From contig DBEYOB010000097.1 in the NCBI GenBank assembly GCA_048173955.1, forward strand, positions 1 through 60,397: DNA of 60,397 nucleotides. The letters run 5' to 3'. Origin of the DNA: CAZUFB01 sp048173955 (GTDB lineage: Bacteria > Actinomycetota > Coriobacteriia > Coriobacteriales > UMGS124). The position numbers and the translations under genes were made by a program. Shown here in pieces: positions 32,906-41,796 of this stretch (position 1 is its first letter; the number at the start of each line of letters is the position of its first letter). The notes below the pieces were generated by a model, which saw only the letters and a list, made by a program, of their open reading frames with translations, made no database searches and was not told the DNA's origin.

Positions 32906-33976
32906 ATGGACGACGGATTGACGCCTGGCACAACCGTTCGGGAAGCCGACGACGGGGCCGTGCCGCAGCGGCTCGACCTGCATTTTGCAAAGGTGTTCGA
33001 CCTGGCGCGCGGGTCCGCCCCCGGCCGCGCCGCGGCGCTCTACCGCTTCGACGGCGCTTGCCCCGATTTCGGCCCCTCCGGTCCCTCGGTTGCCGCCGCG
33101 CGCCGGGTCAACGGGGCGGCTCCCTCGTGGGAGACGCTGCTCGACGCAGCGGCCGCATGGGGTGCGGTGCGCCTGTTCGACGGTCCCGCGTTCGCGGCGT
33201 TCGCACGCGGCATCCCCTGTGCGGCCGCCGTGGCGCCGACGCCCATCTCCGCCTGCGACGCCGCCCTGGCGTGCGGGTTTGTCCCCGATGCGGCGCGCTG
33301 CGGCGTCGCCGGGGCGGTTGTGGCCGTCAACCGTCCGGTGATCCCTGCCTTCGTCGAGCGGCTGTTTGCGCCGGGTTGGCCGATTGCGGGGCTGGTCGCC
33401 CCCTCGTTCAAACCGGACGCCCTGCTCATGCTGGGCACGCATCGCGACGTGTGCGCGCTGGCGACGGGCGTGGGGCAGGGCGTCGGCCCCGGCCTCGCCC
33501 TGCATCCGCTCGATGGGGGGATGGTCGTGGAGCGCACCCGCACCGATGCGTCCGGCGGGATGGGGCCGCACAGCGGCTGCCCCACCGCACGCATGCCGTC
33601 CGAAGGGGAGGCGTCCGACGCGCGCTTCGCCGCGCGGATCGTCTCGACCGCCCGGTCGAACGCCGTCGCCGTGGTGAGGGATGGGGCCCTGTTCGGCATG
33701 GGTGCGGGGCAGCTCGACGTCGCCGACGCCGCGCGCGTCGCGCTGCGCCACGCCGCGGACGCGTGCGCGCGCTCCGGCATCGTTCCCGACGGCCTGGTTT
33801 GCGCATGCGACGCCGTGTGCCCACCTCCCGACGTCGTGGAGGTGCTTGCGGCTGGCGGCGTCGCCTGCATCGCGGTCCCGACCTGCGCGCACACCGCGCT
33901 CCAGGCGGCGGCGCGCGCGTGCGATGCGTGCGGCGCCGCTTTGGCGGTGCTCGAGGGCACCGGAGTGCTCCGTTAG
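32906..33976 (+). CDS. Divergent PurH-like protein, probable pseudo-enzyme
   Basis: 356 residues from the ATG at 32906 (GAGAGAGG upstream). Alignment by eye to the formyltransferase domain of bifunctional PurH is continuous: 'SWETLLDAAAAWGAV' matches the conserved 'SYNNLLDADAA', 'GVAGAVVAVNRPV' matches 'FGGIVALNRPV', 'LVAPSFKPDALLML' matches the next block, 'ARSNAVAVVRDGALFGMGAGQ' matches 'KSNAIVL...GIGAGQ', and 'DAVCPPPDVVEVLAAGGV' matches 'DAFFPF.DGVE.AA.AGV'. The catalytic Lys-His/Asn-Pro-Cys-Gly block is replaced by 'VAPTPISA', and 'PGGSIRD' is lost. It resembles the bifunctional-PurH lineage more than the purH next to it. Could be regulatory, structural or decaying. Confidence 0.75.
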   Translation: MDDGLTPGTTVREADDGAVPQRLDLHFAKVFDLARGSAPGRAAALYRFDGACPDFGPSGPSVAAARRVNGAAPSWETLLDAAAAWGAVRLFDGPAFAAFARGIPCAAAVAPTPISACDAALACGFVPDAARCGVAGAVVAVNRPVIPAFVERLFAPGWPIAGLVAPSFKPDALLMLGTHRDVCALATGVGQGVGPGLALHPLDGGMVVERTRTDASGGMGPHSGCPTARMPSEGEASDARFAARIVSTARSNAVAVVRDGALFGMGAGQLDVADAARVALRHAADACARSGIVPDGLVCACDAVCPPPDVVEVLAAGGVACIAVPTCAHTALQAAARACDACGAALAVLEGTGVLR

Positions 33977-34036
33977 GATGCCCTGCGCGTGGGCATATAC
34001 TCCCGTGAACGGTTCCGGACGACACGGGGGTGCATC

Positions 34037-34897
34037 GTGGGATTTGCCGACAGGCTCAAAAAGGTCGCCTCGAACGCCGCGTACACGGTAGGCTACGGCG
34101 TTGGCAAGGCGAGCAAGGCGCTGCAGGACGCGGCGGAGGACCCGCGGACCAAAAACGCGCTCGCCAACGCCCGCTCCGCCGTGAACCGGGCCGCCGACGC
34201 CACCGAGGCGTTCGCCGACCGCATGAGCCCCAAGCTGCGCGAGTTCGCCGACAAGGCGGCGCCGGTGCTCCAGGACGTCGCGGACCGGGCGGTCTCGGCG
34301 GCGAAAGATGCCGCGCAGAAAGCCGCGCCTGCGGTGCGAGAGGCGGCCGAGGGCGCGGGTGCCAAGGCGTCGGATGCCGCGCGCAGGGCGGGCGAGGCGG
34401 CCAAAAAGGCCGGGACGGCGGCGGCGGGGTCGGTCCGCACCGCCGCCGCCAAGGCCGCGGTCAAAAACGCCGCCGGCATGCGCGAGGCCGACGCGCGCCC
34501 CCACACGGTGACCGACCCGCAGACGGGGCAGCGGGTCGTCGTCGAGGCCTATGTGAAGACCCCGGGCGGTTGGCGCGACTACGACGCGGTCTACCCGAAG
34601 GGGGCGATGCGCGACTTCGGGCCGCTGGGCAACAAGGCGGTCGGCATGCTGCTCGTCATGGCGGGCGTGCCGATGCTCGTGCTGCCGGGCCCCGGTGCCG
34701 CGGCCATCGCCGCCGGGCTGTACTTCCTGCGCAAGGGCGGCGACGCCGGCGCGGCGGACGGCGCGGGAGATCCCGCCGGAGGCGCCGCGTCCGGGCGGCG
34801 TCCCTCGGACGACGTCGTCCCCGCAACGGGGGTCGTGGTGAGCGACGCCCCCGACGCGGACGCTCCGTCCGAGGGGTCCGGCGACCCTGCCCGGTAG
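34037..34897 (+). CDS. Alanine-rich coiled-coil protein with PGPG membrane segment
   Basis: 286 residues from the GTG at 34037 (ACACGGGGG upstream; a GTG at 33989 is an alternative). Residues 1 to about 160 are Ala/Lys/Arg/Glu/Asp-rich amphipathic helix reminiscent of late-embryogenesis or apolipoprotein-like repeats. After a short domain ('VTDPQTGQRVVVEAYVKTPG') comes a hydrophobic hairpin 'GMLLVMAGVPMLVLPGPGAA' resembling the PGPGW transmembrane family, but with Ala in place of Trp. The acidic tail is low-complexity. Function unknown; possibly an envelope or membrane-associated protein. Confidence 0.65.
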   Translation: MGFADRLKKVASNAAYTVGYGVGKASKALQDAAEDPRTKNALANARSAVNRAADATEAFADRMSPKLREFADKAAPVLQDVADRAVSAAKDAAQKAAPAVREAAEGAGAKASDAARRAGEAAKKAGTAAAGSVRTAAAKAAVKNAAGMREADARPHTVTDPQTGQRVVVEAYVKTPGGWRDYDAVYPKGAMRDFGPLGNKAVGMLLVMAGVPMLVLPGPGAAAIAAGLYFLRKGGDAGAADGAGDPAGGAASGRRPSDDVVPATGVVVSDAPDADAPSEGSGDPAR

Positions 34898-35018
34898 TGC
34901 GATTCTTCCGGACTCTCCCGGTCCGCGCGCGACCGACGCCTCGGGCGGCTACAATGGCGTGCGGCACACACCGCCGCCCTGCATGCCCGGGCCGGCTTGG
35001 CAGAAAGGCGTCATCCGC

Positions 35019-35672
35019 ATGTCAGAATTCATCCCCGAAGACCTGTTCGTCGGCGAGCCCGTTCTCACCATGCGCTGGCGGCTCCACAACCGGGCGCTGC
35101 CCCTCAAGAACCGCCACCTGCGCGCGTTTACCCAGGCGGGCGTGAGCAACGGCCTGGCGTCGTGGGCGCGCCAGCACATCGAGTGGACGCTGGCGGAGGG
35201 TTCGGGCGACCATCCCGACGGCGTCCTCTCCCTCGCGGTCGACGACCAGGGCCGCGCCGTCATGGCGACCGAGGCGTACGAGCCGCTGCCGCCGCTGACC
35301 GTGCGCGGGCTGTGCGACCGGGTGCGCGCGGCGGGCGAGCGTCCGGTGGAGGGCGAGGTCGTCTGGATCGCGCGCGAAGGCGGCTTCGACGCCCTGACCT
35401 CCGCGGAAAAACCCCTCTCGGGAGCCAACTCCCTGGTCGCAGACCTGGCAAAGACGCTGGGCAGGGCGGTCTCGTTCGCCCCGCGGGGGCTTGGGGACGA
35501 CCTTGCGCTGTCCGACGGCGACGAGGTGCTGCTCGTGTCCGACGAGCACGGTGTCGTGGGGGCGGCCGACGCGTCGGGTCCGCTTGCGGCCCAGTTCCAG
35601 GCGTACTACGAGCGCCTGGTCATGATGGCCAAGCCCGACGACTTCGACCGCGCCAACCTGGGCATGCTCTAA
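35019..35672 (+). CDS. Conserved hypothetical protein
   Basis: 217 residues from the ATG at 35019; the ribosome site GAAAGGCG is rather distant. Soluble, no signal peptide or membrane segment. 'RALPLKNRHLRAFTQAGVSN' near the N-terminus and 'EVVWIAREGGFDALTSAEKPL' (in part) in the middle are protein-like and well conserved in composition, but I do not recognise the family. It lies between the PGPG protein and the FMN-binding protein, each with its own ribosome site. Confidence 0.7.
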   Translation: MSEFIPEDLFVGEPVLTMRWRLHNRALPLKNRHLRAFTQAGVSNGLASWARQHIEWTLAEGSGDHPDGVLSLAVDDQGRAVMATEAYEPLPPLTVRGLCDRVRAAGERPVEGEVVWIAREGGFDALTSAEKPLSGANSLVADLAKTLGRAVSFAPRGLGDDLALSDGDEVLLVSDEHGVVGAADASGPLAAQFQAYYERLVMMAKPDDFDRANLGML

Positions 35673-35815
35673 AGCCGGCGGTGTGTAATATCCATGTCTG
35701 CGCACGATGCGCGGAAGACGACCACATTTGCTCCGCATGCAAGGGACACCATTGTTGAGCATACACGCCGGACGTCGGGTCCGCGCGTTCGTCGGGTAGC
35801 AGGCTGGAGGGGTGC

Positions 35816-36379
35816 ATGAGGACCGGATACAAGGTTGCCGCCGCCGGTTTGGTCATCGTCCTCGGCTGCTCCATTGCGGCGTTCGCCCCGTTCGGTTCCT
35901 CGCATCCGGCTGAGTCCACCGACGGCCAGAGCATGGTCCAGAGCGCCGCCCAAAACGACGCGGCCCAGGACGGCGGGGCGGCGTCCGGCCAGCCTGGCGA
36001 GGAGTCCGGGTCCCGCGGTATCGTGGGCTCGGCGGAGGCTCTCGAGGACGACGGCGCCGAGCGGGACGGCGACGGTGGCGACACCCAGTTCGAAGACGAG
36101 GTGCCGGTCTATGCCGACGGCGTCTACCGCGCATCCTCCGCTGGCAAGGTCGGCCAGGTTCCGGTCACGGTGACTATCGAGGACGGCGTCATCGCTGACA
36201 TCCGCGTCGGGCAGAACTCCGAGGTCGCTGCCATGGCGGAGAAGGCCCAGCGCTACGTGATCCCCCAGATACTCGAGCTTCAGACCACCGAGGGCGTCGA
36301 TGCCGCCTCGGGGGCGACGCTGACCTCCGACGCCATCATCGACGCGGTGGCGCAGGCGCTCGAGCGCGCCTCCGAATAG
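35816..36379 (+). CDS. Small exported FMN-binding domain protein, possible lipoprotein
   Basis: 187 residues. An N-terminal hydrophobic segment ends in 'VLGC' (Cys18), which would fit a lipobox, followed by a 75-residue acidic, Gly/Ala/Ser-rich linker. Residues about 100-185 are an FMN_bind domain with DAASGATLTS, the textbook ApbE-dependent covalent flavin attachment site (Thr after SGATL). It could be a membrane-tethered flavin electron carrier to the exported flavoprotein reductases of this genome, several of which lack their own FMN domain (inference). No ApbE gene is in the window. Confidence 0.8.
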   Translation: MRTGYKVAAAGLVIVLGCSIAAFAPFGSSHPAESTDGQSMVQSAAQNDAAQDGGAASGQPGEESGSRGIVGSAEALEDDGAERDGDGGDTQFEDEVPVYADGVYRASSAGKVGQVPVTVTIEDGVIADIRVGQNSEVAAMAEKAQRYVIPQILELQTTEGVDAASGATLTSDAIIDAVAQALERASE

Positions 36380-36462
36380 GAAGCATACACTGCGGGGACG
36401 GGCGGCGCGGGTCGCGACCGAGGCTACCCGGCGCCGTCTACCTTTCCGCCGCCCGGGGCCCG

Positions 36463-37458
36463 TTAGAGTCCGTTCACGATGCAGGTCGGCCGCTCGCCGC
36501 GCTCGATGCGGGCGACGTTGTCCCACATGTGCGCCTGGCCGCGGCGCATGCTGCCCGTCGTGATGCCGCCGACGTGGGGCGAGAACAGGATGCGCCCCGC
36601 CGCCTCGGGCGGCAGGTTGAGCAGGACGTTGTCGGTCGTGACCGGTTCGGGGAAGACGGTGTCGAGCCCCGCCCCCGCGATGGTCCCCGCGACGAGCGCG
36701 CGTGCGAGCGCGTCGTTGTCGACGATCTCGCCCCGCGCGGTGTTGACGAGATATGCGTCGGGGCGCATCCGGGCGAGGAAGGTGTCGTCGACCATCCCCG
36801 TCGTCTGCGGGGTGACCGCGCAGTGGATGCTCACGAAGTCGCACTGCGGGAGCATTTCGTCGAGCTCGACGTACGAGACCCCCAGCTCGGCCTCGAGCGC
36901 GGGGTCCTTGCGCGTGCGGCCGGTGTAGACGACGCGCGTTCCGAACGCCCTGAGGCGCTCGGCCGTCGCCCGCCCGATGCAGCCCAGGCCGACGATACCG
37001 ACCGTGCAGTCCGCCAAGTCGGCGATGCCGTCGCGCATCCCGCGCATTTTGACCTCCATCTGGCGCCCCGCGCGGACGGCGGCATCGCCGGGGACCACGC
37101 CGCGCAGCAGGCCGAGCATGAGCAGGATCGTCTGCTCGGCGACGGCGCCGGCGTTCATGCCCTGGTTGTTGCAGACGTACACGCCGTGCGCGGCGGCGCA
37201 TGCCAGGTCGATCTTGTCGAACGCGACCCCTTCCGAGTTGACGAGCCTGAGCTTGGGGAGCCGCTCGATTAGGTTCGCCGTGACGGGTGTGATGGCGTCG
37301 ACGAGCAGGACCTCGGCGTCGGGCATGGCGGCGACGACCTCGTCGTCCGTGGCGTCATGCCCCAGGAACAGGCAGCTATCGCCTGCGAGATAGGGGTTGT
37401 CGGGCAGGATGCGCTCGTAATAGGCCTTCTCGCCGAGAACGCAGATCTTGACGGGCAT
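36463..37458 (-). CDS. D-isomer-specific 2-hydroxyacid dehydrogenase
   Basis: 331 residues from the ATG at 37458 (AAGGAGGCACC upstream). NAD fold 'VGIVGLGCIGRATAERL', the substrate/catalytic arginine in 'NTARGEIVD', the glutamate in 'DTVFPEPV' and the histidine in 'FSPHVGGIT' define the family (phosphoglycerate, glyoxylate/hydroxypyruvate and D-lactate dehydrogenases). The N-terminal catalytic half is typical in length. The C-terminus lacks the ACT domain of SerA, so a serine-pathway enzyme is less likely. NAD(P)-dependent reduction of a 2-oxo acid to the D-hydroxy acid in the cytoplasm; exact substrate unknown. Confidence 0.87.
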   Translation of the reverse strand: MPVKICVLGEKAYYERILPDNPYLAGDSCLFLGHDATDDEVVAAMPDAEVLLVDAITPVTANLIERLPKLRLVNSEGVAFDKIDLACAAAHGVYVCNNQGMNAGAVAEQTILLMLGLLRGVVPGDAAVRAGRQMEVKMRGMRDGIADLADCTVGIVGLGCIGRATAERLRAFGTRVVYTGRTRKDPALEAELGVSYVELDEMLPQCDFVSIHCAVTPQTTGMVDDTFLARMRPDAYLVNTARGEIVDNDALARALVAGTIAGAGLDTVFPEPVTTDNVLLNLPPEAAGRILFSPHVGGITTGSMRRGQAHMWDNVARIERGERPTCIVNGL

Positions 37459-37611
37459 GCGGTGCCTCCTTGGGCGGTGGCGGGGGGGCGGGCGGATGCC
37501 GCGGCGCGGATGCGGCGGCGCGCCGGTGCGGTTGTCTGCGGGTCAGCATAGCACCCGCCAGGGTCTGCCGGCGCGCAGGGAAGGCGTCAGGTCGGGAAAA
37601 AGGAGCCTTGC

Positions 37612-37786
37612 TGGCCAAAAAGGCCGATCGTGTAGAGTATGCGACCGCCCGGATGGGGCCGCGACGGTTGCTTCCGGACGAGAACGACGCGCGGAACCCG
37701 TCGGCGCGGTGCCGTGCTGCAGGAAAACACCTGGATGCACGATTTATCAAACAAGCAAGGCTTTTCACGATCGCCGTTTTTGGCCA
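37612..37786. repeat. Inverted repeat upstream of the 2-hydroxyacid dehydrogenase gene
   Basis: TGGCCAAAAAGGCCGATCGTG's first 20 bases start at 37612 (arm 37612-37632); its inverse at 37766-37786 matches 19 of 21. A second small motif, GCCTTGCT at 37605 and AGCAAGGC at 37754, repeats inverted as well but lies in a different relative order. The rest of the 37459-37829 gap shows no coding potential that I trust. Confidence 0.5.
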
Positions 37787-37829
37787 CCTGACGGCGGATT
37801 TCTTGACGCGCCCTCTCCCGCGGCGGCCC

Positions 37830-38612
37830 TCACGCCCGCGAGAACGCCCACAGGTTGCGGCACTGGCTCAGGATGACGTCCAAATCCCAGGTCACGGCGC
37901 TGCGCTCGGCGCTGTTGGGGTCGAACACCCGCGCGCGGCCCTCGTCATCGAGCCCGCAGAGCACGATGAAGTGCCCCGTCTTGGTAAAGTCGCCCGGTGC
38001 CATGCTGCAGATGACGGGGAGGCCCGAGGACAGGACGTTGGCCAGGCTCGACGCGTCGGCAGGCAGCTCTTCGCCGACGAGGCCGAGCAGGGCGGCGCCG
38101 TCGGTCATGAGGCGCCAGGCCGTCAGGCCGTCTTCTACGAAGCCGTTCTCCTCGCTGAACAGGCACATCGAGGCGGGGTCGCGGTCCTTGTTGCCGGTGA
38201 GGTAGACGTAGACCATGGTGAGGCAGGTCGGCCCGCAGCCGCTTTCGCCGACGGTCGCGCCGGCGTAGGGCTCGTCCGCCCAGGCGGGGTCGGTCTGCAG
38301 CAGCAGCGGCATCGACCCGGCGCGCCAGTCCGAAACGGGCGTGCTGAGCGTTCCGGAGCGGACGGCGACGGGCAAGACGTCGAGGTTTCCCGCGGTGCAC
38401 GCCCGCACGGTCAAGCCGATGCCGATTGCGGCCGCGACCAGCGCGACCGCACCGACGGCGACGATCGCCCTGCGGTTGCGCCGCCGGGGTTTCCGGTACG
38501 GGCATGCCGCGTCGGCGAAGCGCGACGGGCTTCGCCCGCCGATTGCGTCCCTGCCGAAGGTTCCGCCGCGGTCTGCGGGGAATTGCGCGGGTGTGGTTGC
38601 TCGGTAGTCCAT
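37830..38612 (-). CDS. C39-like cysteine peptidase, membrane-anchored
   Basis: 260 residues from the ATG at 38612 (AGGAGGACACG upstream). A basic, probably disordered N-terminus is followed by one membrane helix ('AIVAVGAVALVAAAIGIGLTV' in part, about residues 45-65) and an extracytoplasmic papain-like domain: 'LLLQTDPAWADEPYAG', the cysteine in 'GESGCGPTCLTMVYVYLTG', the histidine in 'TKTGHFIVLCGLDD', and the aspartate in 'RVFDPNS'. This is the peptidase_C39_2 pattern; related proteins cleave or bind peptides at the cell surface, but no bacteriocin transporter is fused. Role unknown. Confidence 0.83.
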   Translation of the reverse strand: MDYRATTPAQFPADRGGTFGRDAIGGRSPSRFADAACPYRKPRRRNRRAIVAVGAVALVAAAIGIGLTVRACTAGNLDVLPVAVRSGTLSTPVSDWRAGSMPLLLQTDPAWADEPYAGATVGESGCGPTCLTMVYVYLTGNKDRDPASMCLFSEENGFVEDGLTAWRLMTDGAALLGLVGEELPADASSLANVLSSGLPVICSMAPGDFTKTGHFIVLCGLDDEGRARVFDPNSAERSAVTWDLDVILSQCRNLWAFSRA

Positions 38613-38812
38613 CGTGTCCTCCTGCGGTCTTCCGTTCGTGTCAGCGTCAACGATAGTCACGCAGGGGAGGGGGTCCCTTGCCGGCCCCATGCGGGAAGCT
38701 TGCGAGTTTCTTGCGGTGCCGACGGCCGTTAAGAGCCGCGGGCGCCACGGGGGTTGTGGGCATCGCGAAGGTTGCGGACGTCGCACGGTGATTCCGATTG
38801 CTCTAGACACCC

Positions 38813-38828
38813 CACCCCAGGGGGGTAT
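38813..38828. promoter_or_regulatory. CsoR-type operator upstream of copA
   Basis: CACCCCAGGGGGGTAT, which reads ATACCCCCCTGGGGTG on the other strand, fits the GC-rich, TACCCC...GGGGT operator of CsoR copper repressors. It overlaps the probable -10 (TATACT, 38828-38833), so bound repressor would block transcription. The matching csoR is the third gene of the operon. Confidence 0.7.
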
Positions 38829-38880
38829 ATACTCCACCACAACCCGGGCATCCGGGAGGTGGCGGACGCGGGGAGGTCCC

Positions 38881-41211
38881 ATGGCGCATCAAAAGTTCGA
38901 TGTTGGAGGCATGACCTGCGCCGCCTGCCAGGCGCATGTCGAGAAGGCGGTCGCCAAGCTCGCCGGCGTCGAGGGGGTTGCGGTCAACCTTCTGTCGGGC
39001 TCGATGGCCGTCGACTACGACGAGGCGTCCCTCTCGGCGGACGACATCTGCACCGCGGTCGATCGGGCGGGCTACTCCGCCAGCCTCCAGGCCGGCCAGG
39101 GTGCCGGCGGGCAGGGCGGGGCGGCCGCGGCGGGAGCCTCCGCGCGCCCGATGTGGCTCGAGAGCCCCACCAAAAAGCTCGAGGCGGCGGCCCGCAAGAT
39201 GCGCGCGCGGCTCGTCGTCTCCGTCGCGTTCCTGATACCGCTGTTCTATATCGGCATGGGGCACATGTTCGGATGGCCCCTGCCGGCCCTTTTCACCGAC
39301 CAGGCCGGCGCGATGAACCTGTGCCTGGCGGAAATCCTGCTGCTCGTTCCCATCGTCTACGCGAACGGCGCCTATTTCGAAAACGGCTTCAAGTCGCTGG
39401 CCCACGGCTCTCCCAACATGGACACCCTGGTGGCGATTGGTGCGGCGGCCTCCATCGCCTATTCGGTCTACGCCGCGTTCCAGGTGAGCCTTGCGCTGGG
39501 GGCCGGCGACCACGAGGCGGCCCACGGCTGGGTGATGGACAACCTGTACTTCGAGAGCGCGGGCATGATCCTGTCGCTCGTCACGGTCGGCAAGTATCTC
39601 GAGACGCGCAGCAAGTCGAAGACGGGCGGGGCGATCGAGCATCTCGTCAACCTGGCCCCCAAGACGGCGACGCGCCTGGTCGACGGCGAGGAGCAAACGG
39701 TCGCGGCGGACGCCATCGTGCCCGGTGACCTCGTCGTCGTCCGTCCCGGCGAGGCGGTGCCCGTCGACGGGGTCGTCGTGGAGGGGTCGTCGTCGGTCGA
39801 CGAGTCGGCGCTCACCGGCGAGTCGCTGTCCGTGGAGAAGGCGGCGGGCGACACGGTGAGCGCGGCGACCGTCAACCGGACCGGGTCGTTCACGTTCCGC
39901 GCGACGCGCGTGGGCGCCGACACGAGCCTGGCGCGCATCATCCAGCTGGTCGAGGACGCCAACGCCACCAAGGCCCCCATCGCGCGCATGGCCGACAAGG
40001 TGGCCGGCGTGTTCGTGCCCGTCGTGCTCGGCATCGCGCTGGTGACGTTCATCGTCTGGATGGTCGCGACCGGGGCCGACGTATCCCGCGCCCTCACGGC
40101 CGCCGTTGCCGTGGTGGTCATCTCGTGCCCGTGCGCGCTCGGCCTGGCGACGCCCGTCGCCATCATGGTGTCCACGGGCAGGGGCGCCGAGATGGGCATC
40201 CTCTTCAAGAGCGCCGAGGCGCTCGAGACGCTGCACAAGGTGGGCACCGTGGTGCTCGACAAGACGGGGACGATCACCCGGGGCGCCCCCAGCGTGACCG
40301 ACGTGCTCCCGGCCGAGGGCGTGTCGGAGAAGGGGCTGCTCAAGCTCGCGGCCGCGCTCGAGTCGAAAAGCGAGCACCCGCTCGCGGAGGCCGTCGTCGC
40401 CCATGCCAAGGAGCGGGGCGTCGTCCCCCGGCAGGTGTCCGGCTTCGAGGCGCTGCCCGGCCGCGGCGTGACGGCGCGCGAGGGGGCCAACGCGGTGGCC
40501 GCCGGGAACGGCCGCTATATGGCGGAGTTGGGGGTCGATGTGCCCGAGGGGGTGTGCGAGCGCCTCGCCGCGGAGGGCAAGACGCCGCTGCTCTTTGCCA
40601 AGAACGGGACGTACCAGGGGGCGATCGCCGTGGCCGACACGGTGAAGCCCACGAGCGCCCGGGCGGTCGGGGCGCTGCGGCGGCTGGGCGTCCGCACGGT
40701 CATGCTGACCGGCGACAACGGGCTCACCGCGCGCGCCATCGCCGACCAGGTCGGGATCGACGAGGTGCATGCCGACGTGCTCCCGCAGGACAAGGAGCGC
40801 CATGTGCGCGAGCTGCAGGGGAAGGGGCAGGCGGTCGCCATGGTGGGCGACGGCGTGAACGACGCCCCGGCGCTCGCGCGCGCCGATGTGGGCATCGCCA
40901 TCGGGGCGGGAACCGACGTCGCGGCGGAGAGCGCCGACGTCATCCTGATGCGCAGCGACCTGCTCGACGTGGCGCGCGCCATCGAGCTGTCCCGCGCGAC
41001 GATGCGCAACATCAAGCAGGACCTGTTCTGGGCGCTGTTCTACAACGCCGTCGGCATCCCCCTGGCGGCGGGCGCGTTCTATCCGCTGCTCGGCTGGCAG
41101 CTGTCCCCCATGTTCGGTGCGGCGGCGATGAGCCTGAGCTCGATCTGCGTGGTGTCGAACGCGCTGAGGCTGCGCGGGTTCCGCCCGAAGGTCGCCCCTC
41201 GGGAGGGATGA
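38881..41211 (+). CDS. copA: Copper-translocating P1B-type ATPase
   Basis: 776 residues from the ATG at 38881 (GGGGAGG upstream). One N-terminal heavy-metal domain with MTCAAC (residues 11-16), then eight expected membrane helices. CPC in the sixth helix (416-418), phosphorylation site DKTGT (from Asp460), the His-Pro motif (His499) and GDGVND (656-661) define a P1B ATPase; 'YNAVGIPLAAG' and 'MSLSSICVVSNALRL' in the last helices are Cu(I)-specific signatures. It exports Cu(I) from the cytoplasm using ATP. First gene of copA-copZ-csoR, behind a CsoR-type operator. Confidence 0.95.
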   Translation: MAHQKFDVGGMTCAACQAHVEKAVAKLAGVEGVAVNLLSGSMAVDYDEASLSADDICTAVDRAGYSASLQAGQGAGGQGGAAAAGASARPMWLESPTKKLEAAARKMRARLVVSVAFLIPLFYIGMGHMFGWPLPALFTDQAGAMNLCLAEILLLVPIVYANGAYFENGFKSLAHGSPNMDTLVAIGAAASIAYSVYAAFQVSLALGAGDHEAAHGWVMDNLYFESAGMILSLVTVGKYLETRSKSKTGGAIEHLVNLAPKTATRLVDGEEQTVAADAIVPGDLVVVRPGEAVPVDGVVVEGSSSVDESALTGESLSVEKAAGDTVSAATVNRTGSFTFRATRVGADTSLARIIQLVEDANATKAPIARMADKVAGVFVPVVLGIALVTFIVWMVATGADVSRALTAAVAVVVISCPCALGLATPVAIMVSTGRGAEMGILFKSAEALETLHKVGTVVLDKTGTITRGAPSVTDVLPAEGVSEKGLLKLAAALESKSEHPLAEAVVAHAKERGVVPRQVSGFEALPGRGVTAREGANAVAAGNGRYMAELGVDVPEGVCERLAAEGKTPLLFAKNGTYQGAIAVADTVKPTSARAVGALRRLGVRTVMLTGDNGLTARAIADQVGIDEVHADVLPQDKERHVRELQGKGQAVAMVGDGVNDAPALARADVGIAIGAGTDVAAESADVILMRSDLLDVARAIELSRATMRNIKQDLFWALFYNAVGIPLAAGAFYPLLGWQLSPMFGAAAMSLSSICVVSNALRLRGFRPKVAPREG

Positions 41212-41300
41212 CGGTCGAGGACCGGCGAGGGCGGCCGCATCAAAGGCGTGCGTATGGGTAAAATCGGCGGGAGACCGCCGCGAGAGAAAGGACCGGCTCC

Positions 41301-41522
41301 ATGAGGTATGTCATCAAGACCGCGGGTTTGATGTGCGGGCACTGCGAGGCCAACGTCGAGACGCACCTGCTCGAGGTGCCGGGCGTGACCGACGCCGAGG
41401 CCGACCACGAGACCAACACCGTCGAGGTCGTGTGCTCCGACGACGTGACGCCCGAGCAGCTGCGCGCCGCGGTCGTCGCTGCGAGCGAGAAATACCAGGT
41501 TCTCGAGATTGCGGCAGCCTAA
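41301..41522 (+). CDS. copZ: Copper chaperone / heavy-metal-associated domain protein
   Basis: 73 residues from the ATG at 41301 (GAGAAAGGAC upstream). One ferredoxin-like HMA domain with metal site MCGHC in place of the usual MxCxxC (the cysteines are Cys12 and Cys15). It would carry Cu(I) to CopA or to CsoR in the cytoplasm. It is 89 bases after copA and its stop lies one base before csoR's start, so the three genes form an operon. The extra His next to the second Cys is unusual for CopZ but does occur in this family. Confidence 0.85.
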   Translation: MRYVIKTAGLMCGHCEANVETHLLEVPGVTDAEADHETNTVEVVCSDDVTPEQLRAAVVAASEKYQVLEIAAA

Positions 41523-41523
41523 G

Positions 41524-41796
41524 ATGATGGCCGACCATGCCGAGGTCCTGCGCTACCTGCGCACGGCCCGCGGCCAGATAGACGGCATCATCAAGATGGT
41601 CGAGGACGACCGCTACTGCATCGACGTGTCGAACCAGCTCATGGCGACCGAGAAGCTGCTGGCCAAAACCAACGCGACCGTGCTCAAGGCGCACATCGAG
41701 CACTGCGTGCGCACGGCCGCCGAGAGCGGCTCCGACGCCGAGCGCGACGAGAAGTTCGCGGAGATCGAGTCGGTCATCGACAAGCTGGCGCGGTAG
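41524..41796 (+). CDS. csoR: CsoR-family copper-sensing repressor
   Basis: 90 residues from the ATG at 41524 (or 41527). The four-helix CsoR/FrmR fold opens with 'RYLRTARGQIDGIIKMVEDDRYC'. Metal ligands are Cys in 'DDRYCIDV' and His/Cys in 'KAHIEHC', which gives the Cys-His-x3-Cys set of Cu(I) sensors. It lacks a ribosome site of its own, which suggests coupling to copZ one base upstream. It should repress the operon at 38813 and release it on binding Cu(I). Confidence 0.9.
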   Translation: MMADHAEVLRYLRTARGQIDGIIKMVEDDRYCIDVSNQLMATEKLLAKTNATVLKAHIEHCVRTAAESGSDAERDEKFAEIESVIDKLAR

